Below are positions 26,255-34,865 of a stretch of 64,000 bases of DNA, piece by piece (position 1 is the stretch's first letter; each line of letters starts with the position of its first letter). Source of the stretch: Aurantibacillus circumpalustris. Its GTDB lineage: Bacteria; Bacteroidota; Bacteroidia; B-17B0; Aurantibacillaceae. A model generated the notes under the pieces. The model saw only the letters and a program-made list of their open reading frames with translations, made no database searches and was not told the DNA's origin. The stretch is taken from the NCBI RefSeq assembly GCF_029625215.1, contig NZ_CP121197.1, forward strand, positions 930,001-994,000, in the 5' to 3' direction. The position numbers and the translations under genes are program-made.

Positions 26255-26343
26255 AAGATTAATTCCGCTATCGCATTACGTAAATACGACCAGCGCTAAT
26301 CGATAACAAAATTTAAAATTAATACAGGAACGATCGTTCTTGT

Positions 26344-26868
26344 TTATTCAATAGCATCCTGAAGCTTTTCCATTTTAGACTCCGAGAATTTACCACTTTG
26401 CATTTCAACAATTTTACCAGTTTTATCTAACACAAAAAAGTAAGGTATTTTATTATCCTCAATTCCTAATTGTTTTTGAACCCCTTTTATATCCGTTTTT
26501 TCGGTATCCATAATAAATGGCCAAAATGCTTTATCAGTACCTTTTTGAAAATCCTCTTTGATCATTTTAAATCCCGAAATCATCGGTACAAAAACAAAAT
26601 TAACATCAACTGGTTCTGACATATCGAAATTACCAGGTTTTTCCTTGCTCATAAAGTTATCATACAATGGGTTTAACCACTTCTTAAGGTCATCCTCAGC
26701 TCCACGATGAAAAGCAATAGCTACAACACTATACTTGCCGTTTTTTGCCGGTAGAGCACAAGCTTTCTCGTTTAGTGTTACACCTTTAACTTCTGGAAAT
26801 ATCTTTCCTTTTTGCGCACTAACGCTAATTGTGAGTATAGTGCAAATTAAAATTACTATTTTTTTCAT
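26344..26868 (-). CDS. Exported thioredoxin-fold protein without a CXXC motif
   Basis: A signal peptide (ends SVSAQ) precedes a 174-residue protein with a thioredoxin-like layout: YSVVAIAFHRGAEDDLKKW, a central strand NFVFVPMISG, and IPYFFVLDKTGKIVEMQSG, which contains the cis-Pro strand and C-terminal hairpin. The position of the redox CXXC carries no cysteine pair. The AFHRGAEDDLKKWLNPLY stretch recalls ATP10-type redoxin relatives, but I would not assign that function. It starts 10 bp downstream of rpiB on the same strand and is likely co-transcribed. Probably a periplasmic non-redox or chaperone-like thioredoxin fold. Confidence 0.65.
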   Translation of the reverse strand: MKKIVILICTILTISVSAQKGKIFPEVKGVTLNEKACALPAKNGKYSVVAIAFHRGAEDDLKKWLNPLYDNFMSKEKPGNFDMSEPVDVNFVFVPMISGFKMIKEDFQKGTDKAFWPFIMDTEKTDIKGVQKQLGIEDNKIPYFFVLDKTGKIVEMQSGKFSESKMEKLQDAIE

Positions 26869-26878
26869 ATTACTATAT

Positions 26879-27313
26879 TTAGATATCTATTTTATCAATA
26901 CGTGTCTGATGGCGTCCGCCTTCAAACTTTTCACTTAAAAAAACATCAACGCATTTTATTGCCTCATCTTTACTTACATATCTTGCTGGTAATACTAATA
27001 TGTTAGCATCGTTATGTTGCCTTGCTAATGAGGCTATTTCCGAATTCCAACATAATGCCGCCCTAATTCCTTTATGTTTATTTGCACTCATATTAATACC
27101 ATTACCACTTCCACACATTAATATACCGAATGTAACTTCTTTATTAAGAACCGCAATAGCCACGCTGTGGCCATAATCAGGGTAATCTGCTCTATCCTCA
27201 GAATAACAACCTTTATCCATTACTGTAACACCTTTTGCTTTTAAAAGTTCTAGTAAATATTCCTTTAGTTTAAAACCAGCATGATCAGACCCTATTGCTA
27301 CACTTATACTCAT
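26879..27313 (-). CDS. rpiB: Ribose-5-phosphate isomerase B
   Basis: This 144-residue enzyme of the pentose phosphate pathway interconverts ribose 5-phosphate and ribulose 5-phosphate. The family motifs are IGSDHAGFKLKEYL at the N-terminus, the catalytic Cys in GILMCGSGNGINMSANK, ALCWNSEIASLARQHNDAN, and FEGGRHQTRIDKI at the end. Length is normal. It is the first leftward gene from the divergent AT-rich region and leads a two-gene unit with the thioredoxin-fold gene. A TATTTTTG -7 box lies 37 bp upstream. Confidence 0.95.
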   Translation of the reverse strand: MSISVAIGSDHAGFKLKEYLLELLKAKGVTVMDKGCYSEDRADYPDYGHSVAIAVLNKEVTFGILMCGSGNGINMSANKHKGIRAALCWNSEIASLARQHNDANILVLPARYVSKDEAIKCVDVFLSEKFEGGRHQTRIDKIDI

Positions 27314-27349
27314 AATTTATTATCTATTTACACTAATTGAATTATTTAT

Positions 27350-27357
27350 CAAAAATA
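27350..27357 (-). promoter_or_regulatory. -7 box of rpiB
   Basis: TATTTTTG on the minus strand matches TAnnTTTG, 37 bp before the rpiB ATG; no -33 TTG at usual spacing. It overlaps the second ACTAAT copy by one base. Confidence 0.35.
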
Positions 27358-27478
27358 CTAATACACGTTAATTAACACTAATAAAATATACCCTTGATAA
27401 TGAACCCTATTTCCACCTAATAATAAACAATACATATGTTAATTACTTTCGTCTCCGTTAATAACATCCAACAACATT

Positions 27479-27494
27479 TATTAGACTATTAGAC
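27479..27494 (+). repeat. Tandem TATTAGAC repeat
   Basis: Two perfect head-to-tail copies of the octamer TATTAGAC lie inside the AT-rich divergent region. Confidence 0.6.
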
Positions 27495-27881
27495 TAAAAC
27501 AATTGTATCTCATAAATCTATTCATTTCCAAGTAAAGTTCCTATAATTCATATAATCTTATCAGCTTTATTTTTTGGTTATCTACACCTTCAAACGAAAG
27601 ATAGTTATCAAGACTAATAAGTACTAACTAATGTTAATAGTAGTTACACTATATGATAATCAAGCTATTACTACATAAATTTGTTTAATACCTGTTCATT
27701 AAATTTTATAAGACAAAAAGACTAATAAAAAGTACATTATTAACTAACACTATTAACACCCTATATAAACTACTACAATTTTAAATTTTTAAAAAAAGAA
27801 AATATATATATTATAATCTATACAAGTTTTAAAGAAGTTTGATTTATATTTTTTTTGAACTACATTTAAATTCTGAAGTCA

Positions 27882-29552
27882 ATGAACAAGAGTCCTCTAA
27901 AATTTATATTCTGTATTCTACTGTTTTCCTTAAAAATTAACTTTTTTCAGGGACAGACTACCAACCCAAACGGATATAATAAATTTTATTACGAAAATGG
28001 TAAAATTAGTAGTGAAGGTAAGATGAAAGACGGAAAACCGAACGGTTATTGGAAAAATTATTATAAAAATGGAAAACTAAAAATTGAGGGTAATAGAATA
28101 AATTTTCAATTAGATAGTACTTGGAAATTTTATGATGAAAAAGAAAGATTGACAAAAACTATAGATTACAGAGAAGGAAAAAAAGAGGGATTAACTATAA
28201 ACTACGATACACTGGGTAAAATAATTAGTTCAGAAACTTACAAAGATGATGTAAAAGAAGGGTTAACTAAAAATTTTTACAAAACTGGAGAGTTAAAAAG
28301 TACCATACCTTTCATTAAAGGAAGACAAGAGGGTATAGCTTATGAATTTAGTAAAGATTCAACAATAACTGGTATTTCAACTTTTAAGGGAGGTATTTTA
28401 CAAGGATACGATAGGATAAATCAAAGAGATGCAGAAAACAGGAAACAAGGTATATGGAAAGAATTTTATGAAAACAATAAAGTGAAAAAAGAACAAAAAT
28501 TTAATGATGATTCTTTAGATGGGTATGTTAAGGAATTTAATAAAAAAGGAGACTTATTATATACAAAAAAATACAGTTTTGGTAAACAAATACTTAACGC
28601 ACCAGAAATAGCAAATGTAGAAGTATACAAGGAAGTATATGAAGATGGTACATTAAAATACGAAGGTGTTTACAGTGATAGTTTACCTATTGGAACACAT
28701 TATAAATATATTAAAAAATTAAGGTGTGATAGTAGTTTATTTAAGAGAGATGATACCACTGATATTTACGTAAGAAGAATGGTTTGTAGAAATGTTCCAA
28801 TTCCTGATAGTGCTATTGAATATTTTGACGGAACAATGGTTGCTAAAGGTGCTGTAGATAGTATTAGAAATAGAATAGGTATTTGGATAGAATATCATAA
28901 TACCGGTGAATTTAAAGGAAAGGGTTTATATAAAGAAGGGGAGAGAATTGGAGAGTGGGAATTTTTTTATGCTTCAGGAAAACTTGAACAAAAAGGAAGA
29001 TATGATAAAAAAGGTCGCGCGCAAGGTGTTTGGAAATGGTATTATGAAAGCGGTAAATTGTGGAGAGAGGAAGTTTATATAAATGGAAGAAGGGATGGAG
29101 AATTAAAAGATTATGATGAAGTTGGAAATATTATTTTGCAAGGAATTTTTATTGAAGGAAGAAAAGAGGGTAGATGGTTATACGAATCCCCAGATTACAA
29201 AGAATATGGTAATTATGTTAATGATTTACCAGATAGTTTATGGAAGAGTTATTATATGCCTTCAAAAATAAAAAGATTTGAAGGGCGTTTTATTGCGGGT
29301 GATCCTACTGGTGTTCATGTTGCATTTCATCCAAACGGTGCACGTATGTACATTGGTAATTATACTAGTGGTATGAAAGATGGTGATTGGAAATATTATG
29401 ATGAAAGTGATCATAATTATTTAACAGTTACCTACAAAAATGATATTGAAATAAAATGGCAAGGAGAAAAAATAAGACCAACCTATGAAGAAAGTTTACG
29501 TACTTATAACATAAAAATTAATGAAAATAAAACGCAAACTATCCGAAGGTAA
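27882..29552 (+). CDS. MORN-repeat protein (YwqK-like), exported
   Basis: An N-terminal signal segment (LKFIFCILLFSLKINFFQGQ) precedes a 556-residue protein built of MORN/YwqK-type repeats with the pattern YYENGKISSEGKMKDGKPNG, KNGKLKIEG, FYASGKLEQKG and YYESGKLWREE. Around fifteen copies are recognisable. Such repeats form extended beta-hairpin ladders at membranes or the cell surface; the YwqK 'antitoxin' label used for the family is not evidence of a toxin-antitoxin role. It is the first rightward gene from the candidate origin and is followed after 13 bp by a PAS histidine kinase. Composition is markedly AT-rich and G-over-C skewed. Confidence 0.78.
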   Translation: MNKSPLKFIFCILLFSLKINFFQGQTTNPNGYNKFYYENGKISSEGKMKDGKPNGYWKNYYKNGKLKIEGNRINFQLDSTWKFYDEKERLTKTIDYREGKKEGLTINYDTLGKIISSETYKDDVKEGLTKNFYKTGELKSTIPFIKGRQEGIAYEFSKDSTITGISTFKGGILQGYDRINQRDAENRKQGIWKEFYENNKVKKEQKFNDDSLDGYVKEFNKKGDLLYTKKYSFGKQILNAPEIANVEVYKEVYEDGTLKYEGVYSDSLPIGTHYKYIKKLRCDSSLFKRDDTTDIYVRRMVCRNVPIPDSAIEYFDGTMVAKGAVDSIRNRIGIWIEYHNTGEFKGKGLYKEGERIGEWEFFYASGKLEQKGRYDKKGRAQGVWKWYYESGKLWREEVYINGRRDGELKDYDEVGNIILQGIFIEGRKEGRWLYESPDYKEYGNYVNDLPDSLWKSYYMPSKIKRFEGRFIAGDPTGVHVAFHPNGARMYIGNYTSGMKDGDWKYYDESDHNYLTVTYKNDIEIKWQGEKIRPTYEESLRTYNIKINENKTQTIRR

Positions 29553-29565
29553 AGGATAAAAATGT

Positions 29566-32500
29566 ATGGCAGTATTAGAACAGAATTCACAAGTTGATGA
29601 ACATACATTAAACTTACTGCCTTTTGCTGTAATATTATTCGACAGTAAACAAATATATTTTGTAAATAAAAAAGCAGTTTCAATTTTAGGATCAGCTTCT
29701 ATAAACTTTAAAAAATCTAACAAAATATCTATTTTTCATATTATTGAGAAGAGGTTTCATAAAGAAATAAATAGAAATATTAAAAAAGTATTAGCTGGTA
29801 TAACTTTACCGTCCTTAGAACTAAAAATAACCAATTTTAAAAAGAAGGATATTTATATTAAAACAGATTCAAACGCTGTTTTATATAATAATAAAAGAGT
29901 TATTCAAACAGCTTTTTCAGAAGTTTCTAATAGAAAAAGTCAAATAACAGAGGATGAAACAGCTAAAGATCTTTTACAAAAAATAAGTGCAAACAGTCAA
30001 GATGTTATTTTTCATTTTGGATTTTTACCCCATACTAAACTAAAGTTTATTAGTGATTCAAGTAAAAAAGTTTTAGGCTTTACTCCCGAAGAAATATACA
30101 AGAACCCAAATATTTTAAAAAAGAATCTTTATAAAGAGGATCAAAACTTACTTGTAATTTCGAGAGAAGACTATTTAAAATGGGCAGAAAAAGGAAAGGA
30201 AAAAAGGGTTGTTGTTAGATTTTGTCACAAAAACGGTAAACAAAAAAATATTGAAATTGCTGTTAACCCAGTATATAATAAAAAAAGAGAATTAGCTGGT
30301 TTAATAGGGAATATACGCGATATTTCTGAAAGAATTGAAACCGAAAAATTACTTTTAGAAACAAAAAAAAAATTTGATCTTATTACTAATAACGGAAATG
30401 ATATAATATCATTCTACACCTTTTATCCTGAGGAAAAATATTTATATGTTAGTCCTAACATTAAAAAAATACTAGGTTACAAATCTGAAGATTTAATCAA
30501 CGACCACCTTTTCTTCACAAAGCAATTAGTAAAGTATAACGATGATTTTGACAAATCTATTCTACTACTTAAAACTTGCCAGAAAAGAAACATTATTAAA
30601 AACCATCATTTTTCATTTAAAATTCTAAAAAAATCTGGGGAAGAAGCGTGGTTAGAAGATAATCTAGTACCAATAACAAACGAAAAAGGAAAAATTAGTT
30701 TTTTTATCAATATTTTAAGAGACATTACAGAGCAAAAGGAAACAGATATTGAAATTGAAAGCCAGTATATTAACTATAGAAATTTGTTGGATAATTCACC
30801 GGTAGCTTATTTAATTCACGACAACGGTGTCTGCCTTTATGTTAACAATGCGCTTTTAAAATTGGTGAAATTTAAAAATAAAAATCAAATTTTAGGAAAA
30901 TTTGCTCTTGATTTTTTTGATGAAGATGACAGAAAAATTGCCTTAAAGCGTCTACAAGAAATATACTTAACCAAAACAACTCAAAACTCATATTTTAATT
31001 ACAATATTCGCGATGCAAAAAATAATAAAATAGAAGTTGAAGTAAAATCGGTACTAATAAAATTTAATAACAGAGACTGTGTACTGTCCCTGGTTAATAA
31101 TTTAACCGAACAAAGACAAAGGGAAAACGAAAAGGTAAAAACCCAAATTACAGAAAGCACAAACAAACAACTACAAGATGAAATTAAGGAGAGAAAAGAA
31201 ATTGAAAAAAATTTAATCAATAAAACCGCACAACTTTCAGCAATTTTCGAAAACTCTACTCATTTAATCTGGTCAATAAATGACAAATTAGAGGTAACAT
31301 CTTACAACAAGAATTTTTTTAATACCGTGAAATTACAACATGGTATAAATATTAAATTAGGGTATAAAATAGATGAACATCTTTTAAGGAACAGGCAGCA
31401 GTATATTGATTTTTGGTACCCAAAATATACCGAAGCGTTTAAAGGTAAAAAACTAGAATTTGAAAAAGGCGACATTAATAACGGGCGGTTTGTTACCAGA
31501 AAAATTTTTATAAATCCAATAGTCAGCGAAAACAATGAAGTGAGGGAAATAAGTTGCATTGCCAATGATATAACAGATTCAAAAATATACGAGCAAAAAT
31601 TATTGAATCAAACAGGAAAATTGAGTGCAATTTTCGACAGCAGTCATCATTATATATGGACAATCGATAAGGAAGGAAAACTAACATCCTTTAATAAAAA
31701 TTATTATGACTTAATCACTAGCCTTTATAACACGAAGCCATTTTTAGGTATTGTGTTAAACAGGGGGGTTTTAGCAAACGACAAAGAATATACCGAATTA
31801 TTACAGTTTCATTATGATAAAGCATTTAGTGGACTTGCAACTAGTTTTGAAATTGAGACTCAAGACAAAGACCATAAAAATGTTTATTTAGAGGTATTTT
31901 TTAATCCAATTTATGAAAATAATGAAGTGGTAGAGGTAAGCGGCATTGCCCACAACATTACTGAGAAAAAACACGTCCAACAGAGAATGGAAATTTCTTT
32001 GAAAGAGAAGGAAGTTTTGTTAAGAGAGGTGCATCATCGTGTTAAAAACAATATGCAAGTAATTAGTAGCATTTTAAATTTACAGTCTTCTTATGTTTCA
32101 GATGAGTACGCCTTAACGCTTTTAAAGGAGAGTCAGAATAGGATTAAAACAATGGCCTACATTCATGAGAGTTTATATCAAAACAAATCATTTACATCCG
32201 TTAATTTCTCCGATTACGTTTACACGCTTGTAAACAACGTGGTACAATCTTATTCTGCATCAACAGAAAAAATAAAATTAGTGCTCAATATAGATAAAGT
32301 GTCCCTGTCTCTTGACAGTTCAATTCCTGCAGGTCTTATAATCAATGAGCTAATCACAAACGCAATAAAACACGCGTTTCCCGAAAACAAACAAGGCACA
32401 ATAACCTTTAATTTACGGAGCGAAAATAATTTTGTATTTTTAGAGCTGAAAGACAATGGTGTTGGTTTTGCCTCTGGAATAGATTTTGAAAACAGCCACT

Positions 32501-32610
32501 CTCTTGGTTTACAATTGGTTAACACCCTTATTGAACAAATTGAAGGAAAGTTGAATTTTAAATCGGAAAAAGGCAAGGGAACCGAAGTTTTAGTTACTTT
32601 TAAGATGTAA
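29566..32610 (+). CDS. Multi-PAS cytoplasmic histidine kinase (HisKA_2 type)
   Basis: This 1014-residue protein has no membrane segment. About six PAS/PAC modules are seen (starting near residues 12, 135, 265, 400, 555 and 680), several ending in the PAC signature GLIGNIRDISER, FINILRDITEQ or SGIAHNITEK. The kinase core has LLREVHHRVKNNMQVISSIL with phospho-acceptor His around 823 (HisKA_2), then NELITNAIKHAF (N box), LKDNGVGF (G1) and a final G2 region in GKGTEVLVTFKM. It lies 8 bp upstream of a LytTR response regulator, its probable partner. The PAS ligands are unknown. Many such soluble kinases sense redox state or small molecules. Confidence 0.9.
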   Translation: MAVLEQNSQVDEHTLNLLPFAVILFDSKQIYFVNKKAVSILGSASINFKKSNKISIFHIIEKRFHKEINRNIKKVLAGITLPSLELKITNFKKKDIYIKTDSNAVLYNNKRVIQTAFSEVSNRKSQITEDETAKDLLQKISANSQDVIFHFGFLPHTKLKFISDSSKKVLGFTPEEIYKNPNILKKNLYKEDQNLLVISREDYLKWAEKGKEKRVVVRFCHKNGKQKNIEIAVNPVYNKKRELAGLIGNIRDISERIETEKLLLETKKKFDLITNNGNDIISFYTFYPEEKYLYVSPNIKKILGYKSEDLINDHLFFTKQLVKYNDDFDKSILLLKTCQKRNIIKNHHFSFKILKKSGEEAWLEDNLVPITNEKGKISFFINILRDITEQKETDIEIESQYINYRNLLDNSPVAYLIHDNGVCLYVNNALLKLVKFKNKNQILGKFALDFFDEDDRKIALKRLQEIYLTKTTQNSYFNYNIRDAKNNKIEVEVKSVLIKFNNRDCVLSLVNNLTEQRQRENEKVKTQITESTNKQLQDEIKERKEIEKNLINKTAQLSAIFENSTHLIWSINDKLEVTSYNKNFFNTVKLQHGINIKLGYKIDEHLLRNRQQYIDFWYPKYTEAFKGKKLEFEKGDINNGRFVTRKIFINPIVSENNEVREISCIANDITDSKIYEQKLLNQTGKLSAIFDSSHHYIWTIDKEGKLTSFNKNYYDLITSLYNTKPFLGIVLNRGVLANDKEYTELLQFHYDKAFSGLATSFEIETQDKDHKNVYLEVFFNPIYENNEVVEVSGIAHNITEKKHVQQRMEISLKEKEVLLREVHHRVKNNMQVISSILNLQSSYVSDEYALTLLKESQNRIKTMAYIHESLYQNKSFTSVNFSDYVYTLVNNVVQSYSASTEKIKLVLNIDKVSLSLDSSIPAGLIINELITNAIKHAFPENKQGTITFNLRSENNFVFLELKDNGVGFASGIDFENSHSLGLQLVNTLIEQIEGKLNFKSEKGKGTEVLVTFKM

Positions 32611-32618
32611 TTTTTATT

Positions 32619-33377
32619 ATGGAAAAATTAAACATATTTATTGTTGAAGATGAGAGTATTGTTGCAAAAGACATTCAAAACAGCTTAACAAAACTTGGCT
32701 ACAACGTTGTTGGATTTGCTAACAATGGAAAGGACGCTATTGATAAAATAACAGAGCTAATGCCAGATCTAATCCTTATGGATATTATGATTAAGGGTCC
32801 ACTCACTGGCATTGAAGTGAGCGAAAAGATCAAGGAAAAGATGAACATTCCGGTTATATTTTTAACCGCCTATGCCGATGAAGGAACTTTATCTAGAGCG
32901 AAAATAACAGAACCTTATGGCTACATTTTAAAGCCTTTTAAAGAAATTGACTTACACTCAACCATTGAAATGGCTGTTTACAAACACCAAAAAGATTCTG
33001 CTTTATTAAAAGAAAGGGACTTTTTGTATTCTCTGGTTGAAAATAAAGATGAAAAAGCGAAAGATATATTGTTTGTAAAATCAAATAGCCGCTTGGTAAA
33101 AGTCTACCTTAAAGATATTTATTTTGTTGAGGCCTTAAAGGACTATGTAATTATTAATACTGAATTTGCGCGATACACCGTTCACAGCACGATGAAAGAA
33201 TTGGACAGAAAACTTGGTAACGTTGAATTTGTGAGGGTTCACCGTTCATTTATCGCACGATTAGATAAAATACAAAGCATCGACAATCAAAACGTTATTT
33301 TAGAAAACGAGAAAAAAATTATTCCTGTTGGTGGCTCTTATCGTGAAGAGTTAATGCAAAAGCTTAACCTTCTTTAA
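32619..33377 (+). CDS. LytTR-family response regulator
   Basis: A receiver domain (residues 1-125) has the acidic pair Glu10/Asp11, phospho-acceptor Asp55 in LILMDIMI, Thr83 and Lys105. A C-terminal LytTR DNA-binding domain (about 145-252) contains FVKSNSRLVKVYLKDIYFVE, FVRVHRSFIA and VGGSYREELM. The receiver has the GPLTGIEV signature typical of regulators that pair with HisKA_2 kinases. It directly follows the kinase gene (8-bp gap), so the two form a two-component system. Targets are unknown. Confidence 0.92.
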   Translation: MEKLNIFIVEDESIVAKDIQNSLTKLGYNVVGFANNGKDAIDKITELMPDLILMDIMIKGPLTGIEVSEKIKEKMNIPVIFLTAYADEGTLSRAKITEPYGYILKPFKEIDLHSTIEMAVYKHQKDSALLKERDFLYSLVENKDEKAKDILFVKSNSRLVKVYLKDIYFVEALKDYVIINTEFARYTVHSTMKELDRKLGNVEFVRVHRSFIARLDKIQSIDNQNVILENEKKIIPVGGSYREELMQKLNLL

Positions 33378-33428
33378 TTTATTTTAAACGTACTACAATT
33401 AATAGCAAGCCTTTAGCTCTAATGAGTG

Positions 33429-33436
33429 TAAATTTG
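33429..33436 (+). promoter_or_regulatory. -7 box of radA
   Basis: TAAATTTG matches TAnnTTTG and lies 14 bp before the radA ATG, implying a very short leader. No -33 TTG at usual spacing. Confidence 0.4.
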
Positions 33437-33450
33437 CTTTTTAAGTAGTT

Positions 33451-34833
33451 ATGTCAAAAACCAAAACAACCTTTTTTTGTCAAAATTGTGGCGCACAAGC
33501 AGCTAAGTGGATTGGCAAATGCCCTAGTTGTAACGAGTGGAACACTTATGTAGAAGAAGTGCTTCATAAAGAATCTAAAAACGACAGACTTCAATTATTT
33601 TCATCCAATAAAAACCCTAAAAACACTTCCAATAAATCAATTCTTTTACAAGAGGTAGGATTGCAAGATTTCCCACGAATAGCAGTACCAGGCAAAGAAT
33701 TAACGCGCGTGCTAGGCGGCGGAATCGTGCCGGGAAGTCTCGTTTTATTTGGCGGTGAGCCAGGTATTGGAAAATCGACACTGATGCTTCAGTTGGCGTT
33801 ACGCTTAAAGAATTTAAAAATCTTGTACGTAAGTGGGGAGGAAAGTGAACAGCAAATAAAAATGCGCGCAGAACGCATTGGCGTTACTACGGATTCTTGT
33901 TTTATTTTACAGGAAACGAATACACAAAACATTTTCCAACAGATTTCAGAAATACAACCACAGCTAGTTATTTTAGATTCTATTCAAACCTTACATACAA
34001 GTTATGTGGATAGCAGTCCCGGAAGCGTGAGCCAGGTAAGAGAATGTGCAGCTGAGTTTTTGCGTTTTGCCAAAGAAACCAATACGCCGGTGTTTATGAT
34101 AGGCCATATAACTAAAGAAGGCAGTTTGGCTGGACCAAAAGTACTTGAACACATGGTTGACACAGTTTTACAGTTTGAGGGCGACAGGAATCATATATAC
34201 CGTTTATTGAGAGCTACAAAAAATCGTTTCGGTAATACAAACGAGATGGGTATTTACGAAATGAATGGTGATGGCTTAAGGGAAGTAAATAATCCTTCTG
34301 AGATTTTAATAACCAATCGTGAAAACGCTACAAGTGGAGTTGCTATTTCGGCAACCATGGAAGGAAACAGGCCTATGCTTATTGAAACACAGGCACTTGT
34401 TAGCAGTGCGGCATATGGAACACCGCAAAGATCATCAACTGGTTTCGATTTAAGACGATTGTCTATGTTACTAGCTGTTTTAGAAAAACGTTGTGGGTTT
34501 AAACTGGGAATAAAAGACGTGTTTATAAACATTGCCGGAGGCATTAGGGTTGAGGATCCGGGGATTGATTTAGCACTTGTTTGCGCAATACTAAGCAGCA
34601 ATGAGGATCTTCCTATACCTCAAACGATTTGTTTTGCCGCAGAAGTAGGATTAACGGGAGAGATAAGACCTGTTAGCAGGATAGAGCAAAGAATAATGGA
34701 AGCAGAAAAACTTGGTTTTGAAAAAATTCTGGTTTCATCGTTCAACTTAAAAGGATTAAATACCAAAAACTTTAAAATTGAAGTAATCGCCGTTTCTAAA
34801 ATGGAAGAAGCGTTTTCTGTGCTTTTTGGTTAA
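33451..34833 (+). CDS. radA: DNA repair protein RadA (Sms)
   Basis: RadA is a RecA-related helicase that drives branch migration during recombinational repair. The 460-residue protein has the N-terminal C4 zinc finger (FFCQNCGAQAAKW...GKCPSC), Walker A GGEPGIGKST, Walker B LVILDSIQT, the RadA-specific KNRFG motif in RATKNRFGNTNEMG, and a Lon-like C-terminal domain. Length is normal. It is convergent with the hypothetical gene at 34866 (32-bp gap). Confidence 0.95.
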   Translation: MSKTKTTFFCQNCGAQAAKWIGKCPSCNEWNTYVEEVLHKESKNDRLQLFSSNKNPKNTSNKSILLQEVGLQDFPRIAVPGKELTRVLGGGIVPGSLVLFGGEPGIGKSTLMLQLALRLKNLKILYVSGEESEQQIKMRAERIGVTTDSCFILQETNTQNIFQQISEIQPQLVILDSIQTLHTSYVDSSPGSVSQVRECAAEFLRFAKETNTPVFMIGHITKEGSLAGPKVLEHMVDTVLQFEGDRNHIYRLLRATKNRFGNTNEMGIYEMNGDGLREVNNPSEILITNRENATSGVAISATMEGNRPMLIETQALVSSAAYGTPQRSSTGFDLRRLSMLLAVLEKRCGFKLGIKDVFINIAGGIRVEDPGIDLALVCAILSSNEDLPIPQTICFAAEVGLTGEIRPVSRIEQRIMEAEKLGFEKILVSSFNLKGLNTKNFKIEVIAVSKMEEAFSVLFG

Positions 34834-34865
34834 AGAGAAATTAATACCTGATAATAAACTTGGAC

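Larger units (their letters stand above)
27332..27726 (+). repeat. Six direct ACTAAT hexamers (iteron-like)
   Basis: Copies start at 27332, 27357, 27377, 27613, 27627 and 27721, all on the plus strand. Longer similarity is seen around AGACTAATAA at 27611 and 27719, each followed by a GTAC. This is more than expected for a hexamer in about 400 bp. Confidence 0.5.
27314..27881. other. AT-rich divergent intergenic region, candidate replication-origin locus
   Basis: This 568-bp gap contains no gene. It is very AT-rich and separates an all-leftward block (20056-27313) from an all-rightward block (27882-34833). It holds six same-orientation ACTAAT hexamers, a tandem TATTAGAC repeat and one near-consensus DnaA box (TTATCTACA, 27578-27586, one mismatch to TTATCCACA). 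Sampled plus-strand lines are C-rich on the left (9 G, 16 C at 26101-26160) and G-rich on the right (21 G, 1 C at 29041-29100). With the parS sites 3-5 kb away this suggests oriC, but the DnaA-box evidence is thin. Confidence 0.4.

Noticed and set aside
27578-27586. Single near-consensus DnaA box as proof of an origin
   Set aside because: One box with one mismatch is expected by chance in AT-rich DNA; used only as weak support.
27882-29552. Toxin-antitoxin system suggested by the YwqK/MORN family label
   Set aside because: No toxin gene is adjacent; the neighbours are a kinase and a regulator, and the label reflects only repeat similarity.
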